34,269 bases of DNA from DATJHM01 sp035493895 (GCA_035493895.1 DATJHM010000184.1:1-34269), one strand, 5' to 3'. Shown: positions 1 through 8,781, counted from the stretch's first letter. Made by a program: numbers and translations. Notes: a model not told the origin generated them from the sequence alone.

Positions 1-2
1 TC

Positions 3-206
3 CCGCTGGACGGCATCGAGGTCTACTATCCCACGCATTCCCCGGAACTTGTTGCCACATATCTGGCCTATGCTGCGCAGCATAATTTGCTGATCAGTGC
101 TGGCTCCGATTCACACGGCCCTCCTGGTCGCATGCCCATCAAGTATCGCGCCGAACTGTGCCGCGACCTCCTTGAACGTGTGGGCATCGCGGTGCAAGCG
201 ATCTGA
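3..206 (+). CDS. PHP-domain metal-dependent phosphoesterase, C-terminal end (partial)
   Basis: The window opens inside this gene and only the last 67 residues are present, ending at a TGA at 204-206. The visible part reads GIEVYYPTHSPE, then LISAGSDSHGP, then a short helical tail. The GSDSHG motif is the late metal-binding Asp/His motif of the polymerase and histidinol phosphatase (PHP) superfamily, and the 'GIEVYYP.H' phrase is typical of the TrpH/YciV-like branch, whose members cleave nucleoside 3',5'-bisphosphates or RNA 5' ends. The exact substrate cannot be told from this piece. It is followed on the same strand by a foldback repeat and then by a convergent LacI gene, so it does not belong to an operon visible here. 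Confidence 0.8.
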   Translation, partial: PLDGIEVYYPTHSPELVATYLAYAAQHNLLISAGSDSHGPPGRMPIKYRAELCRDLLERVGIAVQAI

Positions 207-302
207 ATGGGGGGGGTACCATAGAGACTAATAAGTAGACCTGTGAATACGCTCCAATGTCACGGAGAGAAGGAGAATCTCCGATCGTAGAGCAACCCGG
301 TC

Positions 303-673
303 GCAGACAAGCAGCGACTAATATGCATCAACATAAGGGCCGAGAGGGGATTTTCGCCCGGCCCCAGTAGAGGCACGGTGGAGTGATAACGGAACTGTGC
401 CTGCGAACTCGTGCGATTCCTCAGGCTCCGCAGGAGGAGAGACACGTGAGCAGAGGTGCTTTCGCAGCTGATCTCGCTGGCCGAAAAAACAGGGGCCTGC
501 AATCGCCATCGCCTCCGTTGCCGTCATTGCCTACGGAGCCAGCGGAATCGCGCGAGTTCCCAGGCACAGTTCCGTTATCACTCCACCGTGCCTCTACTGG
601 ATCCAAAATCCTGCCTGTCCGCGAGCTTCACGGCCTTATCTTGATGCATATTCATTGCAAACAAGCAGCGACT
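303..673. repeat. MITE-like foldback element bounded by 17-bp direct repeats
   Basis: This gene-free stretch is built of nested inverted repeats. The inner arms are 364-433 and 531-600, about 65 of 70 bases matching, with the outer 40 bases (364-403 against 561-600) identical. The outer arms are 320-338 and 634-652, 18 of 19 matching. The 97-base centre (434-530) has no convincing gene. A 17-base direct repeat (303-319 and 657-673, 16 of 17 matching, core ACAAGCAGCGACT) flanks the whole structure, and its right copy abuts the stop codon of the LacI gene. Open frames here are caused by the palindrome. It may be a non-autonomous transposable element or a large structured RNA or bidirectional terminator. 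No transposase is linked, and 17 bases is long for a target duplication. Confidence 0.7.
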
Positions 674-1768
674 CTACAAGGGTGGGGGCGATGGGCACCG
701 AGCCACTGAGTCGCGTTTGCTGAGTTCGACGCCGAGCAGCGTGGTCACGTAGGGTGCGTCGGGATTGGCCGCGCGTGCGATCAGGGTCCTCAGTGCAGTT
801 GCGCCGAGGGCTTCTGTATTGACGCGAATCGTCGAGAGAGCAGGCGTGACATGTTGACCCAGCTCAATGCCGTCGAAGCCGATGAGTGAAATATCTTCAG
901 GAACCCTCCGGCCTGCCTCGCGCAGGGCCTTCATGGCCCCAATGGCGGTGATATCGTCAACGCAAAAGATGGCGCTAAAATCAACTTTGCGCTCAAGGAG
1001 CCGTTTACAGGCATCATAGCCGCTTTCCATGCTTAATTTGCCAGACTCGACGAGGTGATAATCGAGAGGTAATCCACGATCCAGGAAGGCCATGCAATAG
1101 CTGATCCAGCGCTGGCGAATGGAGTAAATTTTGTACACTGGGGGTGTCGTGAGCGTGGGCGGAGTCATGGATTCACTGGGACCACCGATAAAGGCGATGC
1201 GGCGATGTCCTTCGCTGAAAAGATAATCCATAGCAAGTTGAGCGCCCTGGAAATTGTCAGGCAAGAGAATATCGACGGGATGGGCCGCAATGTAGTTATC
1301 CACCAGCACGACAGGCGTTCTGGTGGCTTGTATAGCCCGCAACGTGTCGGCCTCAGCCTGGCCGACGAGCAAAATGCCACCCAGGCGCATCTCGTAGAGG
1401 GTGGTGGTCAACAAATGGGGCATGTGGCGGATATCAGTGATCGTGCGATAGGTTATTTTGATCTGGGAGTGCCGAGACTCACTCTCTACCCCGTGAAAGA
1501 TAGGAGCCCAGTAAGGGTCCAGAGTGGCCGGAGTCTCCTCGATACTCGAACAGTAAAGAAAGCCAACTTCTTTGAGGAGCCGAGCACTGGGACGGGTTGC
1601 GGAAAGCTGCCCCTGGGTACGGAAGTAGCCTAGATCTGCAGCCACTTTCAAGACACGCTGTCGTATCTCTTCACTGACATTGGTGTGATTGTTAAATACA
1701 CGCGACACCGTGCCGACCGATACCTCTGCCTGCTGTGCCACGTCCTTTGCGGTTACCGTACCTGTCAC
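674..1768 (-). CDS. LacI-family transcriptional regulator
   Basis: A 364-residue sugar-type repressor. Residues about 6-48 form the LacI helix-turn-helix (TAKDVAQQAEVSVGTVSRVF) followed by the hinge helix region; the rest is a periplasmic-binding-protein-like effector domain with the usual phrases GHRRIAFIGG, FCVDDITAIGAMKAL and ISLIGFDG. The start is a GTG at 1766-1768, preceded by a purine-rich AAGGGGG. A nearby upstream ATG is out of frame and hits a stop at once. The gene is divergent from the binding protein of the family 5 ABC importer, so it most likely controls that importer and perhaps itself. Its effector is unknown. It ends against the right direct repeat of the foldback element. 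Confidence 0.93.
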   Translation of the reverse strand: MTGTVTAKDVAQQAEVSVGTVSRVFNNHTNVSEEIRQRVLKVAADLGYFRTQGQLSATRPSARLLKEVGFLYCSSIEETPATLDPYWAPIFHGVESESRHSQIKITYRTITDIRHMPHLLTTTLYEMRLGGILLVGQAEADTLRAIQATRTPVVLVDNYIAAHPVDILLPDNFQGAQLAMDYLFSEGHRRIAFIGGPSESMTPPTLTTPPVYKIYSIRQRWISYCMAFLDRGLPLDYHLVESGKLSMESGYDACKRLLERKVDFSAIFCVDDITAIGAMKALREAGRRVPEDISLIGFDGIELGQHVTPALSTIRVNTEALGATALRTLIARAANPDAPYVTTLLGVELSKRDSVARCPSPPPL

Positions 1769-2219
1769 GCCATTCCCCCTTCTTACCCTCTCCTGTTAGA
1801 GACACCTCCACCACACCACTGAACCATACGCAACTTCGCGCAATTTTTCATGAACATAGGATAACAAAATATCATTCATCTGTCAATGAAGCTGTCTATA
1901 GATAACTTTTTTTATAATCTAAAACGAAGTTTGGTGCAATTCAGACATACTTTTGTTGTTACGCGAGGGATTTTGCACTGCTTTTCGCGGTAAATTGGCG
2001 ATTTTTGCATAATTGGCTGAGATACATTGACATTTTTGTGAAAATCTATTAACATAATTTCATCTATAGCTTAACATCTGAATTTCACCAATGCTGTTGT
2101 TGTCTATCTCGTAGTGCCTCCTGTCATGTGCGTCCCAGTTGCAGAAATGCCATTTTATTTCGCGCCTACGTATCGTTGGGTACCCCTTGATCCTTTTACA
2201 TAGTGTTAGGAGATACTCG
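1769..2219. promoter_or_regulatory. Divergent control region between LacI gene and ABC importer
   Basis: This 451-base spacer is clearly more AT-rich than the genes beside it and holds no convincing ORF. A candidate promoter for the importer is TTGACA at 2027-2032 with a weak -10 TAACAT at 2050-2055 (17-base spacing). Short related phrases CTATAGATAAC (about 1895-1907) and CTATAGCTTAAC (about 2063-2074) could be regulator sites, but neither is a clean LacI-type palindrome. Promoter and operator calls are inference. Confidence 0.4.
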
Positions 2220-3905
2220 GTGACTCACAATGCTTTATTTGCGCAGAGGAAAAAGGCGGGGACGATCCTGATGCCATTGCTCCTCCTCCTTGCAATGGTC
2301 CTCGCAGCCTGTAGCAGCGGCAACACGGTTCACAAGCCCGCACATCCCAATTCGCTCACGATGCTGGCGAATGAAACCGATGCGTATCCCCAAAACTTTA
2401 ACCCGTATTCTCCAAGTGTGATCAGTGGCACGCAGGGTTTGATCTATGAAACGCTCCTCTCTATCAATCGTCTTGATGGCAGTGTCACACCATGGCTGGC
2501 TGCCAGCTATCAGTTGTCTCCTGACGCGCGCACTATGACGTTTCATCTGCGTCAGGGAGTGGTCTGGTCAGATGGGCAACCTTTCACCAGCGATGATGTG
2601 CTCTTTACGCTTAACCTGATTCTGAAAAATCCCTCGATAGACCTGACTGGTATTGGCGCGGCGGTCAAAAACGTGAGCGCGCCCGATAGCAGTACCGTCG
2701 TCGTGACGCTGAGCAAACCCTTTAATCCCATCGTGTGGATTCTGGGTGGACAGGTCTTTATCCTGCCCAAACATATCTGGTCGAACGTCAAAGGCGATCC
2801 ATCGCAGTATGCCGATCCCAACCCGGTCGGCACTGGCCCTTACGTCGTCAAATCGTTCACTCCGCAACTGGTTGATCTGGTGAAGAATGCTAAATTCAGG
2901 CTATCCGGCAAGCCAGAGGTAGATGAAGTCAAGATCCCGGCCTTTGCCGCCAACGATAGCGCACAACTGGCACTACAAAAGGGGCAGATCGACTGGACGA
3001 ACCTGTATATTCCAGCACTGGATAAGACCTACGTGGCACTGGATAAACAGCACAACCACTACTGGTTCCCCAGCAGCGATGATGTGATGTTGTATCTCAA
3101 CCTGACCAAAGCTCCCTTCAACGACTTGCAGGTGCGCAAAGCCATCAGCCTCGCACTGAATCGCGAGAACATCTCGACGTTGGGCGAAGGCGGCTATGAG
3201 CCTCCAGCCAATCCTACCGGGTTGGTAGGAGAGACGATTAAGGACTATATTGATCCTCAGTATGCGCATTTGCAGTTTACACAAAATATCGCACAGGCGG
3301 AACAAATATTGGCGAGCGATGGCTGGGTCAAAGGTTCCGACGGCTTCTACGCGAAAAATGGCAAGCAGTTAACATTTGCGATCAACGTCGTCAGCGGGTA
3401 TACCGACTATGTGGCAGACTGCCAGGTCATGGTGAAGGATCTCCAGGCGGCAGGCATCAAGGCCACGGTCAATGCCATGTCCGACGACGCTTTTACGAAC
3501 GCCTTGCAGAATGGAAGTTACGACACGGCCATCCTGTGGACCAACCCGGGTCCCACCCCCTACTACATCTACGATGGCCTGTTGCGTAGCACCAACTCCG
3601 CCCCTATCGGTCAGTCAGCCCCATCCAACTACGAGCGCTGGATGGACCCGGCCACGGATGCACTGCTGGACCAGTATGCGGCGAGCACCGATCCAACGAC
3701 GCAGAAGCAGGCGATCGCGGGATTGGAAAAAATCATGGTGGAGCAGCTGCCCAGCATCCCACTGACGGCTGAACCCTACTGGTACCAGTACAGCACCGCC
3801 AAGTTTGTTGGCTGGCCCGACGCACAGCACCCGTATGCCGCCCCTGGGACCGCCGTCTACCCGGACATCGAGTATGTTCTCTTAAATCTGCAACCGGTCC
3901 AGTAA
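2220..3905 (+). CDS. ABC transporter substrate-binding lipoprotein, family 5 (peptide/nickel type)
   Basis: Extracellular solute receptor that hands ligand to the permeases encoded next. The chosen start is a GTG at 2220, seven bases after AGGAG (2208-2212), giving 561 residues; the longer frame from 2139 lacks a ribosome site and would bury the signal peptide. The N-terminus has a basic stretch (QRKK), a leucine-rich core and the lipobox LAAC with Cys31, so it should be a lipid-anchored protein. The mature part has SBP_bac_5 features: LTMLANE, then 'YETLLSINRLDGSVTPWLA', 'FHLRQGVVWSDGQPFTSDDV', 'GTGPYVVKSF', and 'VRKAISLALNRENI'. Ligands of this family include oligopeptides, nickel chelates and oligosaccharides; the sequence alone does not decide. 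Confidence 0.92.
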   Translation: MTHNALFAQRKKAGTILMPLLLLLAMVLAACSSGNTVHKPAHPNSLTMLANETDAYPQNFNPYSPSVISGTQGLIYETLLSINRLDGSVTPWLAASYQLSPDARTMTFHLRQGVVWSDGQPFTSDDVLFTLNLILKNPSIDLTGIGAAVKNVSAPDSSTVVVTLSKPFNPIVWILGGQVFILPKHIWSNVKGDPSQYADPNPVGTGPYVVKSFTPQLVDLVKNAKFRLSGKPEVDEVKIPAFAANDSAQLALQKGQIDWTNLYIPALDKTYVALDKQHNHYWFPSSDDVMLYLNLTKAPFNDLQVRKAISLALNRENISTLGEGGYEPPANPTGLVGETIKDYIDPQYAHLQFTQNIAQAEQILASDGWVKGSDGFYAKNGKQLTFAINVVSGYTDYVADCQVMVKDLQAAGIKATVNAMSDDAFTNALQNGSYDTAILWTNPGPTPYYIYDGLLRSTNSAPIGQSAPSNYERWMDPATDALLDQYAASTDPTTQKQAIAGLEKIMVEQLPSIPLTAEPYWYQYSTAKFVGWPDAQHPYAAPGTAVYPDIEYVLLNLQPVQ

Positions 3906-3928
3906 GTTGACGGTCTGTTCATCTGGTC

Positions 3929-3991
3929 GTGGAGATGGCATTCAGAATCATCTCCACAATCAGATGGGGACAATCTTTCCCCATGCGCATG
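3929..3991 (+). promoter_or_regulatory. Two intercistronic hairpins between binding protein and permease genes
   Basis: Just after the binding-protein stop codon there is a perfect 9-bp stem (3929-3937 with 3949-3957, GTGGAGATG/CATCTCCAC, 11-base loop) and then a perfect 7-bp stem (3964-3970 with 3978-3984, ATGGGGA/TCCCCAT, 7-base loop), followed by the palindrome CATGCGCATG at 3982-3991. No T tract follows. Such hairpins after a binding-protein gene commonly act as partial terminators or 3' end stabilisers, raising binding protein over permease. Here this is inferred from position. The remaining spacer up to 4139 shows nothing else. Confidence 0.5.
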
Positions 3992-4139
3992 CAAAGAGAG
4001 ATCCGGGTATCCCGGTTATATGCGCTAGCCAGCAAAAGAGTATCCGGTGGAAACGCAAATGGGGGAGTCACAGGATCTTTGCGGGTTCTGTGGTCGTGGA
4101 AAAACAGCAATTTTCAGCCACTTCTGGAAGGGGGTGTCC

Positions 4140-5126
4140 ATGCGTCATCTGCTCCGCCGCATTGGTTTTTATTTTATTGCCCTCTGGGCCTCTGTCACCA
4201 TCAATTTTCTGGTTCCCCACCTGACGCCAGGTGATCCGGCACAAATCTTTCTGTCCCGCATGAGAGGACATGTCACGCCCCAGACGCTGCGCGCGCTAGA
4301 GGTTTCGCTGGGCGTAAGCCACGCGCCATTGTGGACGCAGTATGTAGATTATCTCAATAATCTCTTGCATGGCAACCTGGGCGTCTCCCTTACCTATCTG
4401 CCCACCCCTGTGTCTCAGGTGATAGGGCAGGCGCTCCCCTGGACCCTGGTGCTCGTCGGGATGTCGCTGGTCATCAGCTTTCTTATCGGGACCGTGCTGG
4501 GAATCATTGTCGTCTGGCGGCGTGGTTCTATCAGCGACACGTTCCTCACTCCGCTCTTTGCCTTTATTTCGGCGATCCCCTATTTCTGGCTGGCACTGGT
4601 CTTGCTATATATCTTCGGTGCGCAGCTCGACTGGTTCCCTATCCATGGCGGCTATGATACCGATACGACGCAGCCAGGGATGAACCTGGATTTCATTTTG
4701 AGCGCGGCCCAGTATGCCATCTTGCCCGCTCTGACCATTATGATCGGTTCTATTTCTGGTTGGATGCTGGGCATGCGCAACGCCATGGTCACGACGTTGA
4801 CGGAGGATTATGTCTTGATGGCGGAGGCGAAGGGCCTGAAGCAAGGACGCATCATGTCTATGTACGCCGCGCGCAATGCCATTCTGCCCAATATTACGGC
4901 GTTCGCCCTCTCGCTGGGCTTTGTCGTGAGTGGCTCTTTGCTCACCGAGATCGTCTTCTCCTATCCTGGCATTGGCTATACGATTTTACAGGCCATTGAT
5001 AACCATGATTATGCACTTTTGCAAGGAGCTTTCCTGGTGATTAGCATTGCCGTGCTGGCCGCGAACTTCCTGGCCGATTTTCTGTATGTTCTCCTTGATC
5101 CACGCGTACGCCTGGGAGGGAATTAA
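4140..5126 (+). CDS. ABC transporter permease, DppB/OppB type
   Basis: Inner-membrane subunit of the family 5 importer, 328 residues from the ATG at 4140, which follows GGAAGGGGG; the longer frame from 4047 adds 31 hydrophilic residues unlike the family. It begins MRHLLRRIGFYFIALWASVT, the usual first membrane helix of DppB-type permeases, followed by 'TPGDPAQIFL', about five more membrane segments, and the EAA loop 'EAKGLKQGRIMSMYAARNAI' that contacts the ATPase. The C-terminus reads LADFLYVLLDPRVRLG as in most family members. It overlaps nothing and is followed five bases later by the DppC-type subunit, so the two are co-transcribed. Confidence 0.93.
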   Translation: MRHLLRRIGFYFIALWASVTINFLVPHLTPGDPAQIFLSRMRGHVTPQTLRALEVSLGVSHAPLWTQYVDYLNNLLHGNLGVSLTYLPTPVSQVIGQALPWTLVLVGMSLVISFLIGTVLGIIVVWRRGSISDTFLTPLFAFISAIPYFWLALVLLYIFGAQLDWFPIHGGYDTDTTQPGMNLDFILSAAQYAILPALTIMIGSISGWMLGMRNAMVTTLTEDYVLMAEAKGLKQGRIMSMYAARNAILPNITAFALSLGFVVSGSLLTEIVFSYPGIGYTILQAIDNHDYALLQGAFLVISIAVLAANFLADFLYVLLDPRVRLGGN

Positions 5127-5131
5127 CCGCA

Positions 5132-6070
5132 ATGGATGGACTTATGAAGACATCATCACCAGCGAAAAATCATTCTCCCGCTACGGAGCGCTGGCTTGCG
5201 CTCTGGCAGATCATCGCGGGGAACTGGAAGGCAAGCCTGGGCTTGCTTATTCTGGCTTTCTTTATCCTTCTGGCCATCTTTGGGCCAATCATTGTGCCAC
5301 AGGATCCACATACCTTTACGCTCGATCGTATGCAACCGCCATCTCCCTCTCACTGGTTTGGGACCACGAATTTCGGGGAGGATGTGTTCGTGCAGACGGT
5401 GGTGGGAGCACGTTTCTCGGTTTTTATGGGTCTGGGCATTGGCCTGGTGACGACAATCATTTCGGTCCTGGTGGGCCTGGTTTCCGGCTACTTTCTCGGC
5501 TGGATGGACGAAACGCTCTCGCTGCTGAGTAATGTGTTCCTGGTGTTGCCAACACTGCCCCTGGCTATCTTGCTGGCCGCCTTCTTGCCCTATAAGGGGG
5601 CGCTGACGATTGGTTTTGTCCTGACGGTCACCGGCTGGTCCTGGGGCGCGCGCGTGTTGCGCGCGCAGACGCTCTCGTTGCGCAGCCGCGATTTCGTTGA
5701 GGCCGCGAGAACCGCTGGCGAGTCGACGTGGCGGATCATTTTCTACGAGATCCTGCCCAACCAGACGGCGATTGTGGCCGCGCAGTTCTTTGGCACGGTC
5801 ATCTATGTGATCCTGGCCGAGACGGCCCTGGAATATCTGGGGTTAGGCGATATCAGCAGTGCGACCTGGGGCAATATGTTGTTCTCGGCCTCGAATAACG
5901 ACGCTCTTTTGCTTGGTGCGTGGTGGTGGTTCCTGCCGCCCGGACTCAGCATCGCGATACTGGGTGCCGCGCTCACCCTCGTCAATTTTGGCATCGATGA
6001 GATTGCCAATCCTCGTTTGCGCAAGGAATCCACTCGCGGAAAATCGATTTTCACAAAGGTTCGCAAATAG
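5132..6070 (+). CDS. ABC transporter permease, DppC/OppC type
   Basis: Second inner-membrane subunit of the importer, 312 residues. It starts at ATG 5132, five bases after the DppB-type stop, with a GGGAGGG site inside the upstream gene; a second in-frame ATG at 5144 is also possible. An N-terminal cytoplasmic tail precedes the first membrane helix (LGLLILAFFILLAIFGPII), then comes the family phrase 'HWFGTTNFGEDVF', further helices, and the EAA loop 'EAARTAGESTWRIIFYEILP'. It ends 18 bases before the convergent amidase gene. No DppD/DppF-like ATPase gene follows, so the complex must borrow ATPases encoded elsewhere. Confidence 0.93.
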   Translation: MDGLMKTSSPAKNHSPATERWLALWQIIAGNWKASLGLLILAFFILLAIFGPIIVPQDPHTFTLDRMQPPSPSHWFGTTNFGEDVFVQTVVGARFSVFMGLGIGLVTTIISVLVGLVSGYFLGWMDETLSLLSNVFLVLPTLPLAILLAAFLPYKGALTIGFVLTVTGWSWGARVLRAQTLSLRSRDFVEAARTAGESTWRIIFYEILPNQTAIVAAQFFGTVIYVILAETALEYLGLGDISSATWGNMLFSASNNDALLLGAWWWFLPPGLSIAILGAALTLVNFGIDEIANPRLRKESTRGKSIFTKVRK

Positions 6071-6088
6071 TCCTATCCCCCTCTCTTT

Positions 6089-7030
6089 TTAGAGTACACC
6101 GGCAATGGCGGCATAGGGAAGAATGGCATGAACACCATACACACCACCGTTGACAATTTGCGAGACATGCAGGTCGACGGCAAGGCTGGCAAATGCCAGT
6201 GCCTCCGAGCGGGGAAGATGATAGTGCTCTTCGAGCAGATCAAGCATGGCCCCTAAGGCGATGAGTGAAGCTTCATGCATATCGGTATGGCTGCCGATGG
6301 TAACCCAGCCTGCGGGCGTCTGGGCGCGCGGGACGTTCAGATGTAGATCATCGCGCAGGAAAAAGGTGAGGCTCACGCGTTCCATCGGGCATTCCAAGCC
6401 GACGCCGCTCACTTCCCCGTCACCCTGCACGGCATGTCCATCGCCGGTGGAAAATAAGGCCCCTGGTACCGTGATGGGAAGAAAGAGCGTACTGCCTGCC
6501 ACCAGTTCCTTACAATCCATATTGCCTCCACAGAAGCGAGGTGGCACGGTGGAATGGATGCCCGGCTCGTCGGGTGGAAGACCCATAATGCCCATGAATG
6601 GACGCAGAGGGATGGTTCGACCATGTTGATCGCGTCCCGTCATGGTATCCGCATTTAAGGTCCAGGCGAGCAGTGCGGGATCGGTAATGCCCAACTTTTG
6701 CATTGTTTCATTCATACGTCCGCCCGCAATGGTCCAGCCCCACGCTCCTGGTCGAATTTCATTGATGCGTACCTCCAGCGTCATGCCAGGCTTGCTGCCC
6801 TCGATGGCAACAGGACCACAGAGGGCGTGCCCATCATCGCGTCCAGCGGCGCGAGGGGCAAACTGTTTGTAGGGAACACCTGGCGCTGTGCGTGGTTCCA
6901 GTCCCCAGCTGACCTCGAGCGTACGAAAAACGACCGTGTCCCCTGAATGGATGGTTACGATCGGCGGAAACTCGCGTGAGAAGCTTCCATGGAGGGTTCC
7001 CTGTTCTGGTTCAATGGTGTACGTGGCCAT
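6089..7030 (-). CDS. Acetamidase/formamidase family amidohydrolase
   Basis: Cytoplasmic enzyme expected to hydrolyse formamide, acetamide or related short amides to ammonia and the acid. The ATG at 7030 sits behind a strong AGGAGG site five bases away, giving 313 residues; the longer frame from 7114 is not supported. Family signatures are the N-terminal 'HGSFSREFPPIVTIHSGDTV', then 'GPVAIEGSKPGMTLEVRI', the metal/active-site block 'GGNMDCKELVAGSTLFLPI', and 'GDGHAVQGDGEVSG'. Length fits the short, about 300-residue branch of the family. It faces away from the M20 hydrolase gene across a shared control region, which suggests linked roles in amide breakdown. Confidence 0.92.
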   Translation of the reverse strand: MATYTIEPEQGTLHGSFSREFPPIVTIHSGDTVVFRTLEVSWGLEPRTAPGVPYKQFAPRAAGRDDGHALCGPVAIEGSKPGMTLEVRINEIRPGAWGWTIAGGRMNETMQKLGITDPALLAWTLNADTMTGRDQHGRTIPLRPFMGIMGLPPDEPGIHSTVPPRFCGGNMDCKELVAGSTLFLPITVPGALFSTGDGHAVQGDGEVSGVGLECPMERVSLTFFLRDDLHLNVPRAQTPAGWVTIGSHTDMHEASLIALGAMLDLLEEHYHLPRSEALAFASLAVDLHVSQIVNGGVYGVHAILPYAAIAGVL

Positions 7031-7226
7031 ATTTCCTCCTGAATAGTTGTTGTGACACTCTCTCCAAGAGAATGTGCGCTTCCTTAAACTCTTCATTGAG
7101 GAAAAAGTTACCATAATTGTACAAACGTTGGACGTATGGCAGCATACTATTTTTTGCCCCTTTTGGCATATTGCTTCTCTATTGTACTATATACTTGTAT
7201 TTCGATGAGCAGAAAGAAGGGGTGAT
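7031..7226. promoter_or_regulatory. Divergent promoter region, amidase and M20 hydrolase
   Basis: A 196-base spacer between two genes reading outward. For the plus-strand M20 gene a candidate promoter is TTGGCA at 7163-7168 with TACTAT at 7185-7190 (16-base spacing), followed by AAGGGG just before the ATG at 7227. For the minus-strand amidase only the AGGAGG site is clear. No long palindrome is visible. The promoter is predicted by eye. Confidence 0.4.
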
Positions 7227-8360
7227 ATGAGCGAAACCACAACCCTGTTACAACAACTGGTTGCTATTGATTCGGTCAATCCTGATCTGGTGGCGGGGGG
7301 AGCAGGTGAGTTTAAAATAGCGCGCTTTGTCGCGGACTGGCTCGAGCGAGCGGGCGTAGAAGTTGCCCTGGATGAAGTGCTACCGGGCCGCTTCAATGTC
7401 GTGGGCATTGTGCGCGGAACCGGTGGCGGGCGTTCTCTCCTGCTCAATGCGCATATGGATACGGTCGGCGTCACTGGTATGGAGCGGCCGCATGAGCCAG
7501 TGATCGAGGGCAATCGTTTGTATGGGCGTGGGGCCTACGATATGAAAGGTGGGCTGGCGGCGATAATGAGTGCGGCTGCGCGGGCAAAACAACTGGCATT
7601 GCGCGGAGACGTGATTATCACGGCTGTGGCCGACGAGGAATATGCCAGCATTGGCACGCAGGCGATCGTCAAAAAGTGGCATGCTGATGCGGCGATTGTG
7701 ACCGAGCCAACTGAGCTGAACCTGTGCGTTGCGCATAAAGGGTTTGTGTGGCTAGAGATCAGCACCCAGGGGATCGCGGCGCATGGTTCGCTGCCGCACG
7801 TTGGGCGTGATGCGATTGTGAAGATGGGGCATGTGCTGGTCGGATTAGAAAAGCTCAATAGGACGCTGCTGGAGCACCCGACATCGCGTTATCTTGGGAG
7901 TGGTTCGCTGCATGCTTCGTTAATCGAGGGAGGTCAGGAGCTCTCCAGCTACCCGGAGCGCTGTCTGCTACAGATTGAGCGGCGTACGATTCCCGGCGAG
8001 ACAGTGGAGGTAGTGGAAGCGCAGATCCGCGCCATCCTTGAACAAATAGCGGCAATCGATCCGAGCTTTCTGGCTTCTGTAAGAACGACATTGGTACGCG
8101 AAGCGTTTGAGGTCGCTGAAGATGCGACGATTGTCCAGATGCTGAAACGTCAGGTGCGTGAGATGTTGCACGATGAGCCTGAAATGGTGGGCAATGCAGC
8201 CTGGATGGATTCAGCATTACTGTCCGCCGCAGGCATCCCAACAGTGATATTTGGCCCTGGTGGGACCGGAGCGCATGCCATCGTGGAATGGTCTGATTTG
8301 CAGCAGGTACAGCGTTGCAGTGATGTGCTGGTCGCGACGTTGCAGGAGTTTTGTGGTTAA
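7227..8360 (+). CDS. M20-family metallopeptidase/amidohydrolase (ArgE/DapE/LysK-like)
   Basis: A 377-residue di-zinc hydrolase. Visible zinc and catalytic residues match the family: His76 and Asp78 in NAHMDTVG, Asp105 in GAYDMKGG, Glu137-Glu138 in VADEEYAS, Glu160 in TEPTEL, His186 in the dimerisation-domain phrase 'AAHGSLPHVG', and His350 in 'GPGGTGAHAIVEW'. The family removes N-acyl groups or cleaves small peptides (acetylornithine, succinyl-diaminopimelate, LysW-lysine, N-carbamoyl amino acids). Nothing in the window ties it to arginine or lysine synthesis; next to an amidase and a peptide-type importer, a catabolic role on amide-bonded compounds is more likely. This role is inference. Confidence 0.9.
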   Translation: MSETTTLLQQLVAIDSVNPDLVAGGAGEFKIARFVADWLERAGVEVALDEVLPGRFNVVGIVRGTGGGRSLLLNAHMDTVGVTGMERPHEPVIEGNRLYGRGAYDMKGGLAAIMSAAARAKQLALRGDVIITAVADEEYASIGTQAIVKKWHADAAIVTEPTELNLCVAHKGFVWLEISTQGIAAHGSLPHVGRDAIVKMGHVLVGLEKLNRTLLEHPTSRYLGSGSLHASLIEGGQELSSYPERCLLQIERRTIPGETVEVVEAQIRAILEQIAAIDPSFLASVRTTLVREAFEVAEDATIVQMLKRQVREMLHDEPEMVGNAAWMDSALLSAAGIPTVIFGPGGTGAHAIVEWSDLQQVQRCSDVLVATLQEFCG

Positions 8361-8781
8361 TGGTCTGAGGAAGCCAGTTCTACAGGTGAGGCAATGCACC
8401 ATAAAAACAAGCATTCTCCCCGAAAATAGTGTATAATAGAGGTAGCTAACAAATCTTCACATAAGCTTTACCTCTTCAATCATGTTCCTTGTAGCAACTG
8501 GCGCTCAGAACCTCTCTCCACCATCGGAGCGTACTTAATCCGGGATGGTCTTGCTCGTTCTCCCCGCTTGCGTATTCCTCTTTCCTCGCACACGAACAGC
8601 GCCCATGGAAGGCACGTTTGATCCCGTGAGCAAGAGATGTGTTGAAGACAATGAAAACAGATGCCCAAAACGTTTTGAGCGCCTGCCGCCGAATGTGAGA
8701 CGCATAATCAGGTGATTGAAGGCGTGTAAAAACAACAGTATATTACCACACGCTCTCGCAGAAAGAAAAGAGGATCAAGCT
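8361..8781. other. Gene-poor spacer before unknown gene
   Basis: 421 bases without a convincing gene. It contains a good -10-like TATAAT at 8432-8437 but no matching -35. A 36-codon plus-strand frame from ATG 8605 lacks a ribosome site, and the minus-strand frames have no recognisable content. No terminator hairpin was found after the M20 gene. Confidence 0.4.

Noticed and set aside
383..709. Plus- and minus-strand frames of 60-108 codons in the left spacer
   Set aside because: They follow the inverted repeat and encode mirror copies of the same peptide; no ribosome sites or family match.
1205..1633. 142-codon plus-strand frame
   Set aside because: Lies antisense inside the LacI gene, with no recognisable protein; it is a shadow frame.
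2139..2219. Upstream extension of the family 5 binding protein
   Set aside because: The GTG at 2220 has a good AGGAG site and gives a normal lipoprotein signal; the extension does not.
8605..8715. 36-codon frame starting MEGTFDPVSKRC
   Set aside because: No ribosome site, and no neighbour or family support.
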